This document shows positions 33,251 to 41,699 of a stretch of 64,000 bases of DNA, piece by piece. Under the pieces are notes generated by a model, which did no database searches, was not told where the DNA came from, and saw nothing but the letters and a program-made list of their open reading frames with translations. Positions within the stretch are counted from its first letter, which is position 1, and every line of letters starts with the position of its first letter. The stretch is from Tectiglobus sp965215755. GTDB taxonomy: Bacteria > Pseudomonadota > Alphaproteobacteria > Rhizobiales > Hyphomicrobiaceae. The stretch is from the NCBI GenBank assembly GCA_965215755.1, contig OZ244119.1, forward strand, positions 3,410,001 through 3,474,000, given 5' to 3'. The position numbers and the translations under genes are program-made.

Positions 33251-34705
33251 CTAAAGGAACATTGGCGGAGGTGTAAATCCAACGATCTCCTCGGCAACGA
33301 GCTCTGTGAATTTGGTGGCCGTCTTGTCACGACAATGCCCGGCAATGGCCTGATAGCCGACAGGCAATCCCGGTTCTACGATGCCAGCCGGCCCAACGGT
33401 TGAAGGCAGGTAAACGACACCGGAGAACCCTGCCCAAAATAGCTGGTCGGTTGTCGGAACCTGTTTGCCGTTTACGAGGATCGTTCGGTTGTGGCGCTCA
33501 CCTTCCTGGTCATGTGGCCAGGCTGCAGACGCGGCTGCCGGGCATAGAAGGATATCCCAGTCCTTGAAGAAGTCCTGGAAGGCGAACCGCATCGCATGGC
33601 GCTCATTGTTCAAGTGCAACCAGTCGCGATGACGTAGTGTGTTGGCCCGCGCCATACGCTGGAGATAGCTTGCTTCATCGCCGTCACTTGCAGTCGCGAT
33701 TTCTTGCCATTGCTCCATTTCATCATCGGGAATGCGCGAAGAGGTGGCTGCTCTGAGGAGTGAAATGTAGACCTCGTGCAGTCGTGTCGTGTCGACTTCG
33801 GGATGCGCTTTGTCGCTGACCGTCGCTCCGGCCTTTGCCAGTCGATCAACCAGTGACTGCAAGGCCTGCGTATAAGAGTCATCGACCTCGCAGTTGGCGT
33901 CATCCAGTTTCACGGCGATGCGGAAATCCTTTAGCGACTTTTGTGGTGCCTCCGGCAGTTCGAGGCGCCACCCGATGTCATCAAGAAGATCCGGACCACT
34001 CATGACATCAAGCGCTACGTTAAGGTCTTCAGCACCGCGTGCGAGTGGTCCGATGACGGAGATATCAGCAGGTGACATCACGCCAGGCATAGCTTGGCCG
34101 CGAGACGCGATAACACCGTATGTAGGCTTTAGGCCAAACACACCACAATAATGCGCCGGGTCCCGAATTGACGCGCCGATGTCGCTGCCAGCCTCAAGGC
34201 CAGTGAGGCCAGCTGCCAATGCTGCAGCAGATCCGCCGGATGATCCTCCGGGAGTTAGCGCTAGATCCCATGGGTTGTTGGTCGTGCCATAGATGGCATT
34301 AAAGCTTTGCCAGTCGGCCAGATGAATAGGTACGTTGGTTTTGCCAAAGATGTTGGCGCCAGCTGCCTCTAGGCGTTGGACTGCAAGCGCGCTCGTGTCA
34401 GTGATATTGTCCTTAAGTTCGGGTACGCCCCATGTCGTTGGTGAGCCAGCTTTTTGGTACGACTCCTTGATCGTCATTGGCAGCCCGTGTAACGGCCCCC
34501 AAGTCTCTCCCCGCGCGAGTGCTTGATCCGCTTCCTTGGCGCGTTGCCGTGCGCCATCAATGTCCATCCAGATGATGGCATTTAAACTCGGATTGTGGGT
34601 TGCAGTACGGTCTAGAAAATGCTCGAGCAGCTCAACACTGCTGATTTCTTTGTTCTTGATGAGACGGGCCAACTGGGTGGCTGTCTTGAAATGTAAGGCT
34701 TCCAT
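33251..34705 (-). CDS. Amidase signature-family enzyme
   Basis: This 484-residue amidase has the Ser-cis-Ser-Lys triad: Lys80 in MTIKESYQ, cis-Ser155 in TPGGSSGGSAAALAAG, and nucleophile Ser179 in GSDIGASIRDPA, which are 24 residues apart as in the family. FGKTNVP and FGLKPTYG are further family motifs. The ATG at 34705 gives the usual family N-terminus (EALHFKTATQLARLI); an in-frame extension to 34792 has little support. It lacks gatCAB neighbours and is paired with the cyclase gene, so it is a catabolic amidase rather than GatA. Substrate unknown. Confidence 0.9.
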   Translation of the reverse strand: MEALHFKTATQLARLIKNKEISSVELLEHFLDRTATHNPSLNAIIWMDIDGARQRAKEADQALARGETWGPLHGLPMTIKESYQKAGSPTTWGVPELKDNITDTSALAVQRLEAAGANIFGKTNVPIHLADWQSFNAIYGTTNNPWDLALTPGGSSGGSAAALAAGLTGLEAGSDIGASIRDPAHYCGVFGLKPTYGVIASRGQAMPGVMSPADISVIGPLARGAEDLNVALDVMSGPDLLDDIGWRLELPEAPQKSLKDFRIAVKLDDANCEVDDSYTQALQSLVDRLAKAGATVSDKAHPEVDTTRLHEVYISLLRAATSSRIPDDEMEQWQEIATASDGDEASYLQRMARANTLRHRDWLHLNNERHAMRFAFQDFFKDWDILLCPAAASAAWPHDQEGERHNRTILVNGKQVPTTDQLFWAGFSGVVYLPSTVGPAGIVEPGLPVGYQAIAGHCRDKTATKFTELVAEEIVGFTPPPMFL

Positions 34706-34790
34706 TTCGCGTCGACGCCCTTTTGAATAGTGGATAGCTGCTGCGCAGGCCGAATTGGACAATAGCGTGCTGGAAACGCGACTTTGCTGC

Positions 34791-34832
34791 AAGCAAAGAA
34801 AGAACGCAGCCGGTAGGAGGTTTCCGGTTGCG
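34791..34832 (-). terminator. Probable terminator downstream of the LprI-like gene
   Basis: On the minus strand CGCAACCGG pairs with CCGGCTGCG (plus coordinates 34824-34832 and 34805-34813, one G-U pair) around a 10-nt loop, followed by TTCTTTCTTTGC. A second hairpin, CGATAAC/GTTATCG at 34869-34894, lies nearer the stop and has no U-run. Confidence 0.6.
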
Positions 34833-34905
34833 CTCTAGAGTTTTTGGGTCGGGGTAAGTGCGGCTCGCCGATAACCTGACGGTTCTTGTTATCGCCGTGA
34901 CACGG

Positions 34906-35244
34906 TTAGTTGCCGGTCTGGTAAGTGTTTTCCAAGTCGGCAAGGCGGCTGGTGTAGACGCGATGCAGGCAGGATCGGCGTGAGCTGCAACGATTGCGTG
35001 TTTTCATCCATCGGCGTTGTGATGTGATTAGACGACGCTTGAACCAGGCGCTTCGAGCAATTTTCTTCGCGTAGCGGTATTCCATGTTGAGCTGTTCATC
35101 GAGGTAGCGCAGAGAAGCGCTTCCACAGACGGTGTGTTCGGCGCCAGTCTTCGCTTTTCTGCAGTCGAAGGCACTCGCCGCCTGTGACCAAGATAGTGAC
35201 GCTGTGATCAGGCAAAGTGCTGCGAGAAGAGTTTGCTTTTTCAT
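34906..35244 (-). CDS. Small secreted LprI/DUF1311-like protein
   Basis: This 112-residue protein has a Sec signal peptide (MKKQTLLAAL...AASAFDC, cleavage near residue 25). The mature domain has four regularly placed cysteines and the pattern FDCRKAKTGAEHTVCGSASLRYLDEQL, typical of DUF1311 (lysozyme-inhibitor LprI-like) domains. CAGGAAAGC lies before the ATG. It should be periplasmic. An inhibitor role is known only for some family members. Confidence 0.82.
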   Translation of the reverse strand: MKKQTLLAALCLITASLSWSQAASAFDCRKAKTGAEHTVCGSASLRYLDEQLNMEYRYAKKIARSAWFKRRLITSQRRWMKTRNRCSSRRSCLHRVYTSRLADLENTYQTGN

Positions 35245-35358
35245 AGGAGGCTTTCCTGTCCATGCCGTTTGCGAGGCTGCATTGGCGTTGCTGTTGTCAT
35301 AGAGGTACAGTTGTCCTCCTGGAATGTTCAGCCCATCAGGCAGAGTGATCGGATAAGA

Positions 35359-35384
35359 TCCGGAACTTTCCGAAAAGTACCGGA
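35359..35384. promoter_or_regulatory. Long inverted repeat upstream of the polysaccharide locus
   Basis: TCCGGAACTTT (35359-35369) and AAAGTACCGGA (35374-35384) are 11-bp arms with one mismatch around a 4-nt centre. They lie in the 315-bp gap before the nucleotide-sugar dehydrogenase gene, 176 bp from its start. No U-run follows, so an operator for the first genes of the locus is more likely than a terminator. Confidence 0.45.
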
Positions 35385-35559
35385 CAGCGGTGTGCTCTGA
35401 TTTGCGTGGTGGGAACGCGACTGGATTGCCCGTTGAATCGTTGGTTTGTTTCGCCTATCACAACCCAAATCAAGGCTGGCGGAACTGGGCAATGTCTCGG
35501 GATGGCGGCATTGGCTCATATGTTGAGAGTTCTAGAGAAGATAAGGCTAACAATCTGAG

Positions 35560-36843
35560 ATGGTGGGCATTTTACATGCGGGCGACGCGCGTATCGCCGT
35601 ACTGGGGCTCGGATACGTTGGTCTGCCTCTGGCTGTCCATTTCGCAGCGAAGTATCCCGTGGTTGGATTTGATATTGATGAGAGCCGTATTGACGAGCTT
35701 CGCACTGGTTTTGATCGTACACGTGAAGTAACAGATGCCGAATTCCAAAACGCCGAGGATATTTCGTATACAGCTGACCCCAGCGATCTTGCCGAGCAGA
35801 ACTTTTATATCGTGACCGTGGCAACTCCCATTGATCAGGCGAAGCAACCTGATCTGACGGCGTTGAAGTCTGCGAGCCGAACAGTCGGGAAAGTGCTTTC
35901 ACCGGGTGATTATGTTGTCTTCGAATCGACGGTCTATCCGGGGGCAACGGAGGATGTATGTGTCCCCATACTTGAGGCAGAATCAGGTCTGATAATTAAC
36001 CAGGATTTTTATGTCGGCTATTCGCCTGAGCGGATTAATCCTGGAGATCTTGAGCACCGTCTTCCGTCAATCTTAAAGATTACGTCTGGCTCGACACGGG
36101 AAGCTGCCGAGCTGATCGATCAGGTCTATGCCTCAATCATCGAGGCGGGTACGCACAAGGCCGGGTCTATACGGGTGGCCGAGGCAGCCAAGGTGATCGA
36201 GAATGTCCAGCGTGATGTCAACATTGCCCTCATCAATGAGCTGGAGCTTCTGTTCCAACAGCTCGACATTTCAACGCGCGAAGTGCTGGCGGCGGCGGGA
36301 ACAAAGTGGAACTTCCATCGTTACACTCCCGGCCTTGTCGGTGGGCACTGCATTGGCGTCGATCCCTATTATTTAACTTACAAAGCGCAGTCGATTGGCT
36401 TTCATCCGGAGATGATCCTGGCTGGGCGCCGGATTAACGACAGCATGCCACAATACTATGCGCATGAAGTTGTCCGTCAGATTGTGAAGAGTAAGCGTTC
36501 TGTTCATGACTCGCGCATTCTAGTGATGGGCTTCACGTTCAAAGAGAATTGCCCGGATGTACGGAACACCAAGGTCATTGATCTTGTGACTGAGCTAAGA
36601 GAGCTAGCCGAAGAGGTCGTTGTCTACGACCCGTTGGCTGACGCCCATGCCGTTGCCCACGAGTATGGGATCGATGTCACTCAAACGCTGCCTGACGAGC
36701 GATTTGACGCCGTTGTCCTTGCGGTAGGCCATGACGAGGTTCGGACTATCGTTGATAATGGTGGACTTAAGGATCTACTGAAACCAGGCGGTACGGTTTG
36801 TGACATCAAGTTTATGCTTTCGCCGGAAACGCCGTTGCCGTGA
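35560..36843 (+). CDS. Nucleotide-sugar dehydrogenase, TviB/WbpO type
   Basis: This 427-residue UDP-sugar 6-dehydrogenase oxidises a UDP-N-acetylhexosamine to its uronic acid with NAD+. It shows IAVLGLGYVGLPLAVHF near residue 12, VATPID near 87, ESTVYPGATE near 122, SPERINPGD near 155, and the catalytic Cys264 in GLVGGHCIGVDPYYLT. The combination of STVYPG and GYSPERINPGD follows the TviB/WbpO (UDP-GlcNAc/GalNAc dehydrogenase) group rather than UDP-glucose dehydrogenase. It is the first gene of the polysaccharide locus, 21 bp upstream of an epimerase gene and likely co-transcribed. Confidence 0.9.
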   Translation: MVGILHAGDARIAVLGLGYVGLPLAVHFAAKYPVVGFDIDESRIDELRTGFDRTREVTDAEFQNAEDISYTADPSDLAEQNFYIVTVATPIDQAKQPDLTALKSASRTVGKVLSPGDYVVFESTVYPGATEDVCVPILEAESGLIINQDFYVGYSPERINPGDLEHRLPSILKITSGSTREAAELIDQVYASIIEAGTHKAGSIRVAEAAKVIENVQRDVNIALINELELLFQQLDISTREVLAAAGTKWNFHRYTPGLVGGHCIGVDPYYLTYKAQSIGFHPEMILAGRRINDSMPQYYAHEVVRQIVKSKRSVHDSRILVMGFTFKENCPDVRNTKVIDLVTELRELAEEVVVYDPLADAHAVAHEYGIDVTQTLPDERFDAVVLAVGHDEVRTIVDNGGLKDLLKPGGTVCDIKFMLSPETPLP

Positions 36844-36864
36844 TATGATCGGAGCCATCTAACA

Positions 36865-37884
36865 ATGTCGTCTATTCTTGTAACTGGGGCTGCTGGGTTC
36901 ATCGGCTTTCATACTGTGATGGCATTGCTGGCGCGCGGGGAATGCGTTGTCGGCCTGGACAATGTGAATGACTATTACGATGTCAGCCTGAAGGAGGCCC
37001 GCCTCGCCCAATTGGTCGGGCAAGACGGGTTTGAGTTTGTTCGCGCCGACCTGTCATCTAAAGCAGACGTTGATAATGTCTTCATCGCACATCGCCCGGA
37101 TCGTGTGATCAATCTGGCAGCTCAGGCCGGTGTCCGTTATGCCTTCGATAATCCGCATGCTTATGTCGACTCAAATCTGATGGGCTTTCTCAATATTCTT
37201 GAGGGATGCCGCCACCACGACGTAAAGCATCTGGTTTACGCGTCCAGCAGTTCTGTCTACGGCGCCAATACCACACTGCCCTTCAGCGTCCATGACAATG
37301 TCGATCATCCGGTCAGTTTCTACGCTGTGACCAAAAAAGCCAATGAGTTGATGGCTCACTCATATGCCCACCTTTATGGGATACCGGTGACGGGCTTGCG
37401 GTTCTTTACGGTGTACGGGCCTTGGGGCAGACCGGACATGGCGCTTTTTCTGTTTACGCGAAAAATCCTCGCAGGCGAACCCATCGACGTTTTTAACAAT
37501 GGTCAGCATTCGCGGGATTTTACTTACATTGATGACATCGTCGACGGCATCTTACGGTCATTGGATTCTGTTGCAGCCCGGAATTCTGGCTGGTCCGGTG
37601 CTGAACCCGATCCGGCAACGTCAGCTGCGCCTTATCGCCTTTACAACATCGGCAACAATCGGCCGGTAGAACTCATGCATTTGATTTCGTGCGTTGAAGA
37701 AGCACTGGGCCAAACCGCTGAGAAAAACTTTCTGCCAATGCAACCTGGCGATGTCCCGCATACCTTTGCCAATATCGATGCTTTGTCGGATGCAACAGGT
37801 TTTTCCCCGTCCACGCCAATTGAAGTTGGCGTGAAGAAATTCATCGACTGGTACCTGTCGTACTATGGTGACTCAGCCAAATAG
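36865..37884 (+). CDS. UDP-uronic acid 4-epimerase (LpsL-like SDR)
   Basis: This 339-residue extended short-chain dehydrogenase has the NAD fold TGAAGFIGFHTVMALLARG and the UDP-glucuronate 4-epimerase signature GLDNVNDYYDVSLKEARL near residues 31-48. It also has AAQAGVRYAFDNPHAYVDSN, SSSSVYG, and the catalytic Tyr-x-x-x-Lys in YAVTKKANE. RFFTVYGPWGRPDMA is also typical. It probably interconverts UDP-glucuronate/galacturonate, or the N-acetylated uronic acid made by the preceding gene. GGAGCC lies ahead of the ATG. Confidence 0.88.
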   Translation: MSSILVTGAAGFIGFHTVMALLARGECVVGLDNVNDYYDVSLKEARLAQLVGQDGFEFVRADLSSKADVDNVFIAHRPDRVINLAAQAGVRYAFDNPHAYVDSNLMGFLNILEGCRHHDVKHLVYASSSSVYGANTTLPFSVHDNVDHPVSFYAVTKKANELMAHSYAHLYGIPVTGLRFFTVYGPWGRPDMALFLFTRKILAGEPIDVFNNGQHSRDFTYIDDIVDGILRSLDSVAARNSGWSGAEPDPATSAAPYRLYNIGNNRPVELMHLISCVEEALGQTAEKNFLPMQPGDVPHTFANIDALSDATGFSPSTPIEVGVKKFIDWYLSYYGDSAK

Positions 37885-37941
37885 CGATGGCTATCCGGTA
37901 TGGTTCGAGCCTTGGCATATGCTGTTGCCTGGCCATCAGAC

Positions 37942-39300
37942 TTACTTCACTAGCTGATTGGCTATGAGGAACTCCGTCGTTGCGCTCGCGGCGAGCTTTT
38001 GACCCAGGCTGTTCCAGTGATCGTCGCCGCCCTTGAAGAAGTGCTGATTGACATCTGTAGCCTTGAAGATCGGGTACAAGTTCAGCTGCGGTAAGCCTGC
38101 TGCACCAGCCAACGTTTGCACGAGATCTGTCAGGCGCCGGCTCTGATATGCCGGAAACTTGGCCTTATCGATGAAGCCTGAGCTATGCGTTCCATTCAAG
38201 AGATCCATTGGGTGAGGAATATTGATGATGGCCAGCGGAATACTCTTCTCGCGTGACAGCTGGCTCATGGCCTTGAGTACTGCACCCATGACGCGAACCT
38301 GATAGCGGGCTGCGTCGCTGTCGGGTTCCAGCGCAATGTCGGTGGAGTATTTGTCAACGCCGAAATTTCCAACTGTGTTGTCACCGTTGATGATGAAACT
38401 TGTGTACTCCGATTTCTGCTGCAGCATCGCACTCATGACCCAGGCTGCTGGATCGAACTTGGGCTCGGCCGATTGTGCCGTGTTCTGGCCTTTCAGGAGA
38501 TTCGAGAAAATCTTCCGGCTTATGGGTTCGTACTTGTTCAGCAACATCTGCCGTTGGGTGGTTTCGTCAATGCGAAATTGGTTTTCGACCAACTGGCCGC
38601 TCTCATTCAGGCGGTACAATCTGTTGCGCAGCAAATCGCCAAAGTCGTTGCCGGAAAATATACTAACGATGACGAGATCGGGCTTGAGTTTATCCAGCCC
38701 CGTCTGGATACGCCGCAGGATCTGATCTGGTCCATAACCGGCGACACCTGCATTGACGACTTCAACACTTCTCCCAAGCTTGGTTGCGAGAGACTTTTGG
38801 AGTTGTGCAGTGAAAGTCTCTTGCTGTGGTGTGAATTCGGCCTGAATGAATGAATCACCATAGACGGCAATGCGCAGCTGTTCGCCTCTCGGCTTTAGCT
38901 CGGGGCCACGGAAGCCGTCAGAATTGACACGAAAGGTAATTGTGTTGCCACCGTTGACTTTGAGGTGCTTGTAGTCGCGCACCGCGCCGGGGCGCAGTTT
39001 GAAGAGTGCGCGTTCGTCTTGCTCGTAGGCCGTATAGTAGCTCGGTGCATATTGATATTGGAGGATGGCTTCTGCAGCGAGCAGGGCGACGGCCAGTGAA
39101 CCGAGTGTCAATAGATATTGTTGGGCAAAAGCTGTCGGCAGGAATCCAGCCAGAATTGTTACAACGCCGATGGCTACGACTAGGAGCTGTAATCCCCCAA
39201 ATCCGAGACCACCTCCTAAGATTGGATCATCCAGGAAGCCCCAGACGATTAGCAGGCTGCCGACGGCCAGACATACACCGAGTAGTGTTCTCTTTGTCAT
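37942..39300 (-). CDS. Membrane-anchored SGNH hydrolase/acetyltransferase-like protein
   Basis: This 452-residue protein has three N-terminal hydrophobic segments (residues about 5-22, 33-54 and 62-82), then a large extracytoplasmic SGNH domain. The catalytic Ser150 is in VYGDSF, an oxyanion Asn in SGNDFGD, and the C-terminal D-x-H-W motif (DDHW, near residues 426-429) is like AlgJ/AlgX-type polysaccharide acetyltransferases. The ATG at 39300 gives the membrane N-terminus. It lies on the opposite strand inside the polysaccharide locus. It may acetylate or deacetylate the polymer in the periplasm. Confidence 0.8.
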   Translation of the reverse strand: MTKRTLLGVCLAVGSLLIVWGFLDDPILGGGLGFGGLQLLVVAIGVVTILAGFLPTAFAQQYLLTLGSLAVALLAAEAILQYQYAPSYYTAYEQDERALFKLRPGAVRDYKHLKVNGGNTITFRVNSDGFRGPELKPRGEQLRIAVYGDSFIQAEFTPQQETFTAQLQKSLATKLGRSVEVVNAGVAGYGPDQILRRIQTGLDKLKPDLVIVSIFSGNDFGDLLRNRLYRLNESGQLVENQFRIDETTQRQMLLNKYEPISRKIFSNLLKGQNTAQSAEPKFDPAAWVMSAMLQQKSEYTSFIINGDNTVGNFGVDKYSTDIALEPDSDAARYQVRVMGAVLKAMSQLSREKSIPLAIINIPHPMDLLNGTHSSGFIDKAKFPAYQSRRLTDLVQTLAGAAGLPQLNLYPIFKATDVNQHFFKGGDDHWNSLGQKLAASATTEFLIANQLVK

Positions 39301-39947
39301 GATTTGTCTTTCGGTTTCAGCTTCGGGCCAAGCCGCAAAATGCAAGTGGATCTGATGGCGTGAGGCGCGGTGTTTGTTCGTGATAGTGGTACACAATGGT
39401 GTCTTGAAATGGCACGTGGGACTTGTGTTCTCTGATACCCATTGATGTCACAGGTTGATATTCAAACGGCAGTCTTGTTGGTATCCGGTTACTATTGATC
39501 TTAGGATCCAAAGGCCAACGTATCGTATCAGCAACGCCGGCGGTTGCTCTGATCATGGAAACAGTATTTCCGCCGGTCTGGCGGCCGCTAGCTATGCAAC
39601 TTGTGTGTAGCCCGTTAAACATGTTCAACTTCATGGGTCGATGAGCTCGTGCGGACAGTTTTGTTCGCTGTCGGTGTAAAGCCTGATGAGTGTTGGTTCG
39701 AAGAGATCTAGCAACGATCGTGCCGCAAGGTTCAGGCACCGGTCCCAGTTGGGTAATTTTTTCTAGTTGGCGCGGCCCTTGCAGCTGATCCGTCGATTCT
39801 GCGCTAACTGGAACATCGGAATTCGGACGCGCGGTGATGTTGGCTGTTAAGTGTGAAGGCTGGCCCGTTAAGCCGGGTCGGGAATAGCAACTCCGGTGCA
39901 ATCAATACCCGGGGGAGATCCCAAGTCGCACTTCGCTGGAGAACGCG
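39301..39947. other. Divergent intergenic region
   Basis: About 650 bases between the SGNH gene start and the polymerase start. Open frames here overlap the SGNH start and have no family character or ribosome-binding site, so I treat them as chance. The region must carry the divergent promoters. Nothing else is recognised apart from GGAGAA just before the polymerase ATG. Confidence 0.5.
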
Positions 39948-41432
39948 ATGTTTCTGGTACTTGCATTTGCTGCGATTGCGCTGGGGGCTGCTGCCGCGCC
40001 CAGATCAGCATTCGGCGGATTGGAGTACCGCACGGTCATCATATGGCTGAGCGTCCCTCTCATTCTTACTCTGGCTAGCCAGCAGTTTTTTATCATTCTC
40101 GTTTTCTTGCTGTTGCTTATTTTTGCAGCTCCGGCCTCCGCGCTTGATCGGGTGAAGCTCTTTGCATTGATTGTTCCTGCGGCGCCGCTCTATCTTCACA
40201 CGGTCATTTCCCTGCCAGGGATCAGTTATTTTTTATCGTTGGATTTTTATAAATGTGCCGTGCTTGTACTATTGATTCCGGCAATCTTCTTGAAGTTGAA
40301 GGAACGCGATGACGTCGCCCCTTGGTCCATCGTCGACATTTGTGTGATTCTGTACACCGTCTACACCAGTTTCCAGCTGATGATGTCATTGGGAGTCATT
40401 GGTGGCGCGCGGTCGATGGTTTCGCAGGTGCTGGTCTACACCCTGCCTTACTTTGCCATTCGTTGGGTTGTTTCGAATGAGAAGGATGTCCGGCCTGTTT
40501 TCGCTGGATTCGTAGTTGCGGCCTGTATGCTCGCGTTTATCGCGCTTATTAGTGCATGGAAGCAGTGGGACTTCTACCGAATGGCGCGGTTTGACGAGCT
40601 TGGTGGCTTTGTTGAACTGCGTGACGGGCGGCTCCGCATCCAGGCGACACTGAACACACATTCGTTGGGATATACATTATTGCTAGGCCTGTTTCTGTTG
40701 CAGTACGCCAAAAGCTACATCTCGATCGGTTTTCTGAGATTGTGGGGCTTGAGAGGTCTGTTGCTTCTCGCGGCATTCGCACCAGCTTCCAAGGGCGCAT
40801 TGGCGGGCTTCGCGTTGGGATGTGTTGTTTATGTGGTTTTGTCGATCAGGTCTTCGGCACTGCGCTGGGTGTTGGGCCTATGCGTTTCTATTGGGGGGGG
40901 CATAATCGGCTACCAGCTGATGTTTGGAGACGTTGCTAAGTTTGATGATCATGGAAGCATCGGTTATCGGCAGGAATTAATTGCCGCTTCGATCGACTTC
41001 ATCAGCGATCATCTATTGTTCGGGGATCTGCAGTTTTTGCAGTCAGGTCGTTTTGACCATCTGATGCAGGGACAGGGTATTATCGACATTACCAATCTCT
41101 ATCTGCAGCTCTTGCTCGGGTACGGCATGGTTGGAGGTTTGCTCTTCTTTGGCCCGATATTCTTGGTGCTGGTCCACCTGGCACTTCGCACCATGTATCT
41201 GTCGAAGAGCATCGAGCCGGATCAGTCAGAAATGAGACATGCTTGCATTGCCATTTGCAGCGGCATTGTGGGTTGGTTGTTCCTGATTGCGACGACGAGT
41301 GATGTCGGATTGACTTTCCATCTCGGCGTGTTCCTGCTGGCATTGGGCGAAGGTATCCGACTTCGAAGACAAGACCGTACAGCTAGAAGTGAGATTCCTG
41401 CTCGTTTCCAGAACGCGAATTTTGCTACTTGA
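39948..41432 (+). CDS. Wzy-like polysaccharide polymerase (O-antigen ligase/polymerase superfamily)
   Basis: This 494-residue integral membrane protein has about 12 hydrophobic segments and a large periplasmic loop after the middle (residues about 325-400, DHGSIGYRQELIAASIDFI...). TNLYLQLLLGYGMVGGLLFF after the loop is the Wzy_C/O-antigen ligase hallmark, as is ASKGALAGFALG before it. It probably polymerises repeat units exported by the flippase encoded near 52 kb. GGAGAA precedes the ATG. Ligase and polymerase cannot be told apart by eye, but the exopolysaccharide context favours polymerase. Confidence 0.85.
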   Translation: MFLVLAFAAIALGAAAAPRSAFGGLEYRTVIIWLSVPLILTLASQQFFIILVFLLLLIFAAPASALDRVKLFALIVPAAPLYLHTVISLPGISYFLSLDFYKCAVLVLLIPAIFLKLKERDDVAPWSIVDICVILYTVYTSFQLMMSLGVIGGARSMVSQVLVYTLPYFAIRWVVSNEKDVRPVFAGFVVAACMLAFIALISAWKQWDFYRMARFDELGGFVELRDGRLRIQATLNTHSLGYTLLLGLFLLQYAKSYISIGFLRLWGLRGLLLLAAFAPASKGALAGFALGCVVYVVLSIRSSALRWVLGLCVSIGGGIIGYQLMFGDVAKFDDHGSIGYRQELIAASIDFISDHLLFGDLQFLQSGRFDHLMQGQGIIDITNLYLQLLLGYGMVGGLLFFGPIFLVLVHLALRTMYLSKSIEPDQSEMRHACIAICSGIVGWLFLIATTSDVGLTFHLGVFLLALGEGIRLRRQDRTARSEIPARFQNANFAT

Positions 41433-41699
41433 ACTTAACTCAGCCGGGCGATGGACCGGTATTTGCATTCGGGACACGTGTTCAGTTTTGAGCAAGCATT
41501 TCCGCGATGCTTTGTGGGTTTGAAGTGTGTTGCGGCTCGTAGGGTTAGTAATAATTTGCGATTGAAGCCTTAGATTGATCCTTCCAGACGAAAGAATGGA
41601 TAGAGCCATTGCGATCGCAATTCTGGATCGGTCTTTGGTGTGGTTCGCACATCTTCGGTGTGCAATCGCGCGGATGCTTGGGCAGGTAGGGACGACTTG

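Noticed and set aside
39317..39901. A 194-codon minus-strand open frame upstream of the SGNH gene
   Set aside because: It overlaps the start of the SGNH gene in another frame, has no ribosome-binding site, and its residue make-up (many Arg, Pro, Thr, His, Gln) is typical of a chance frame.
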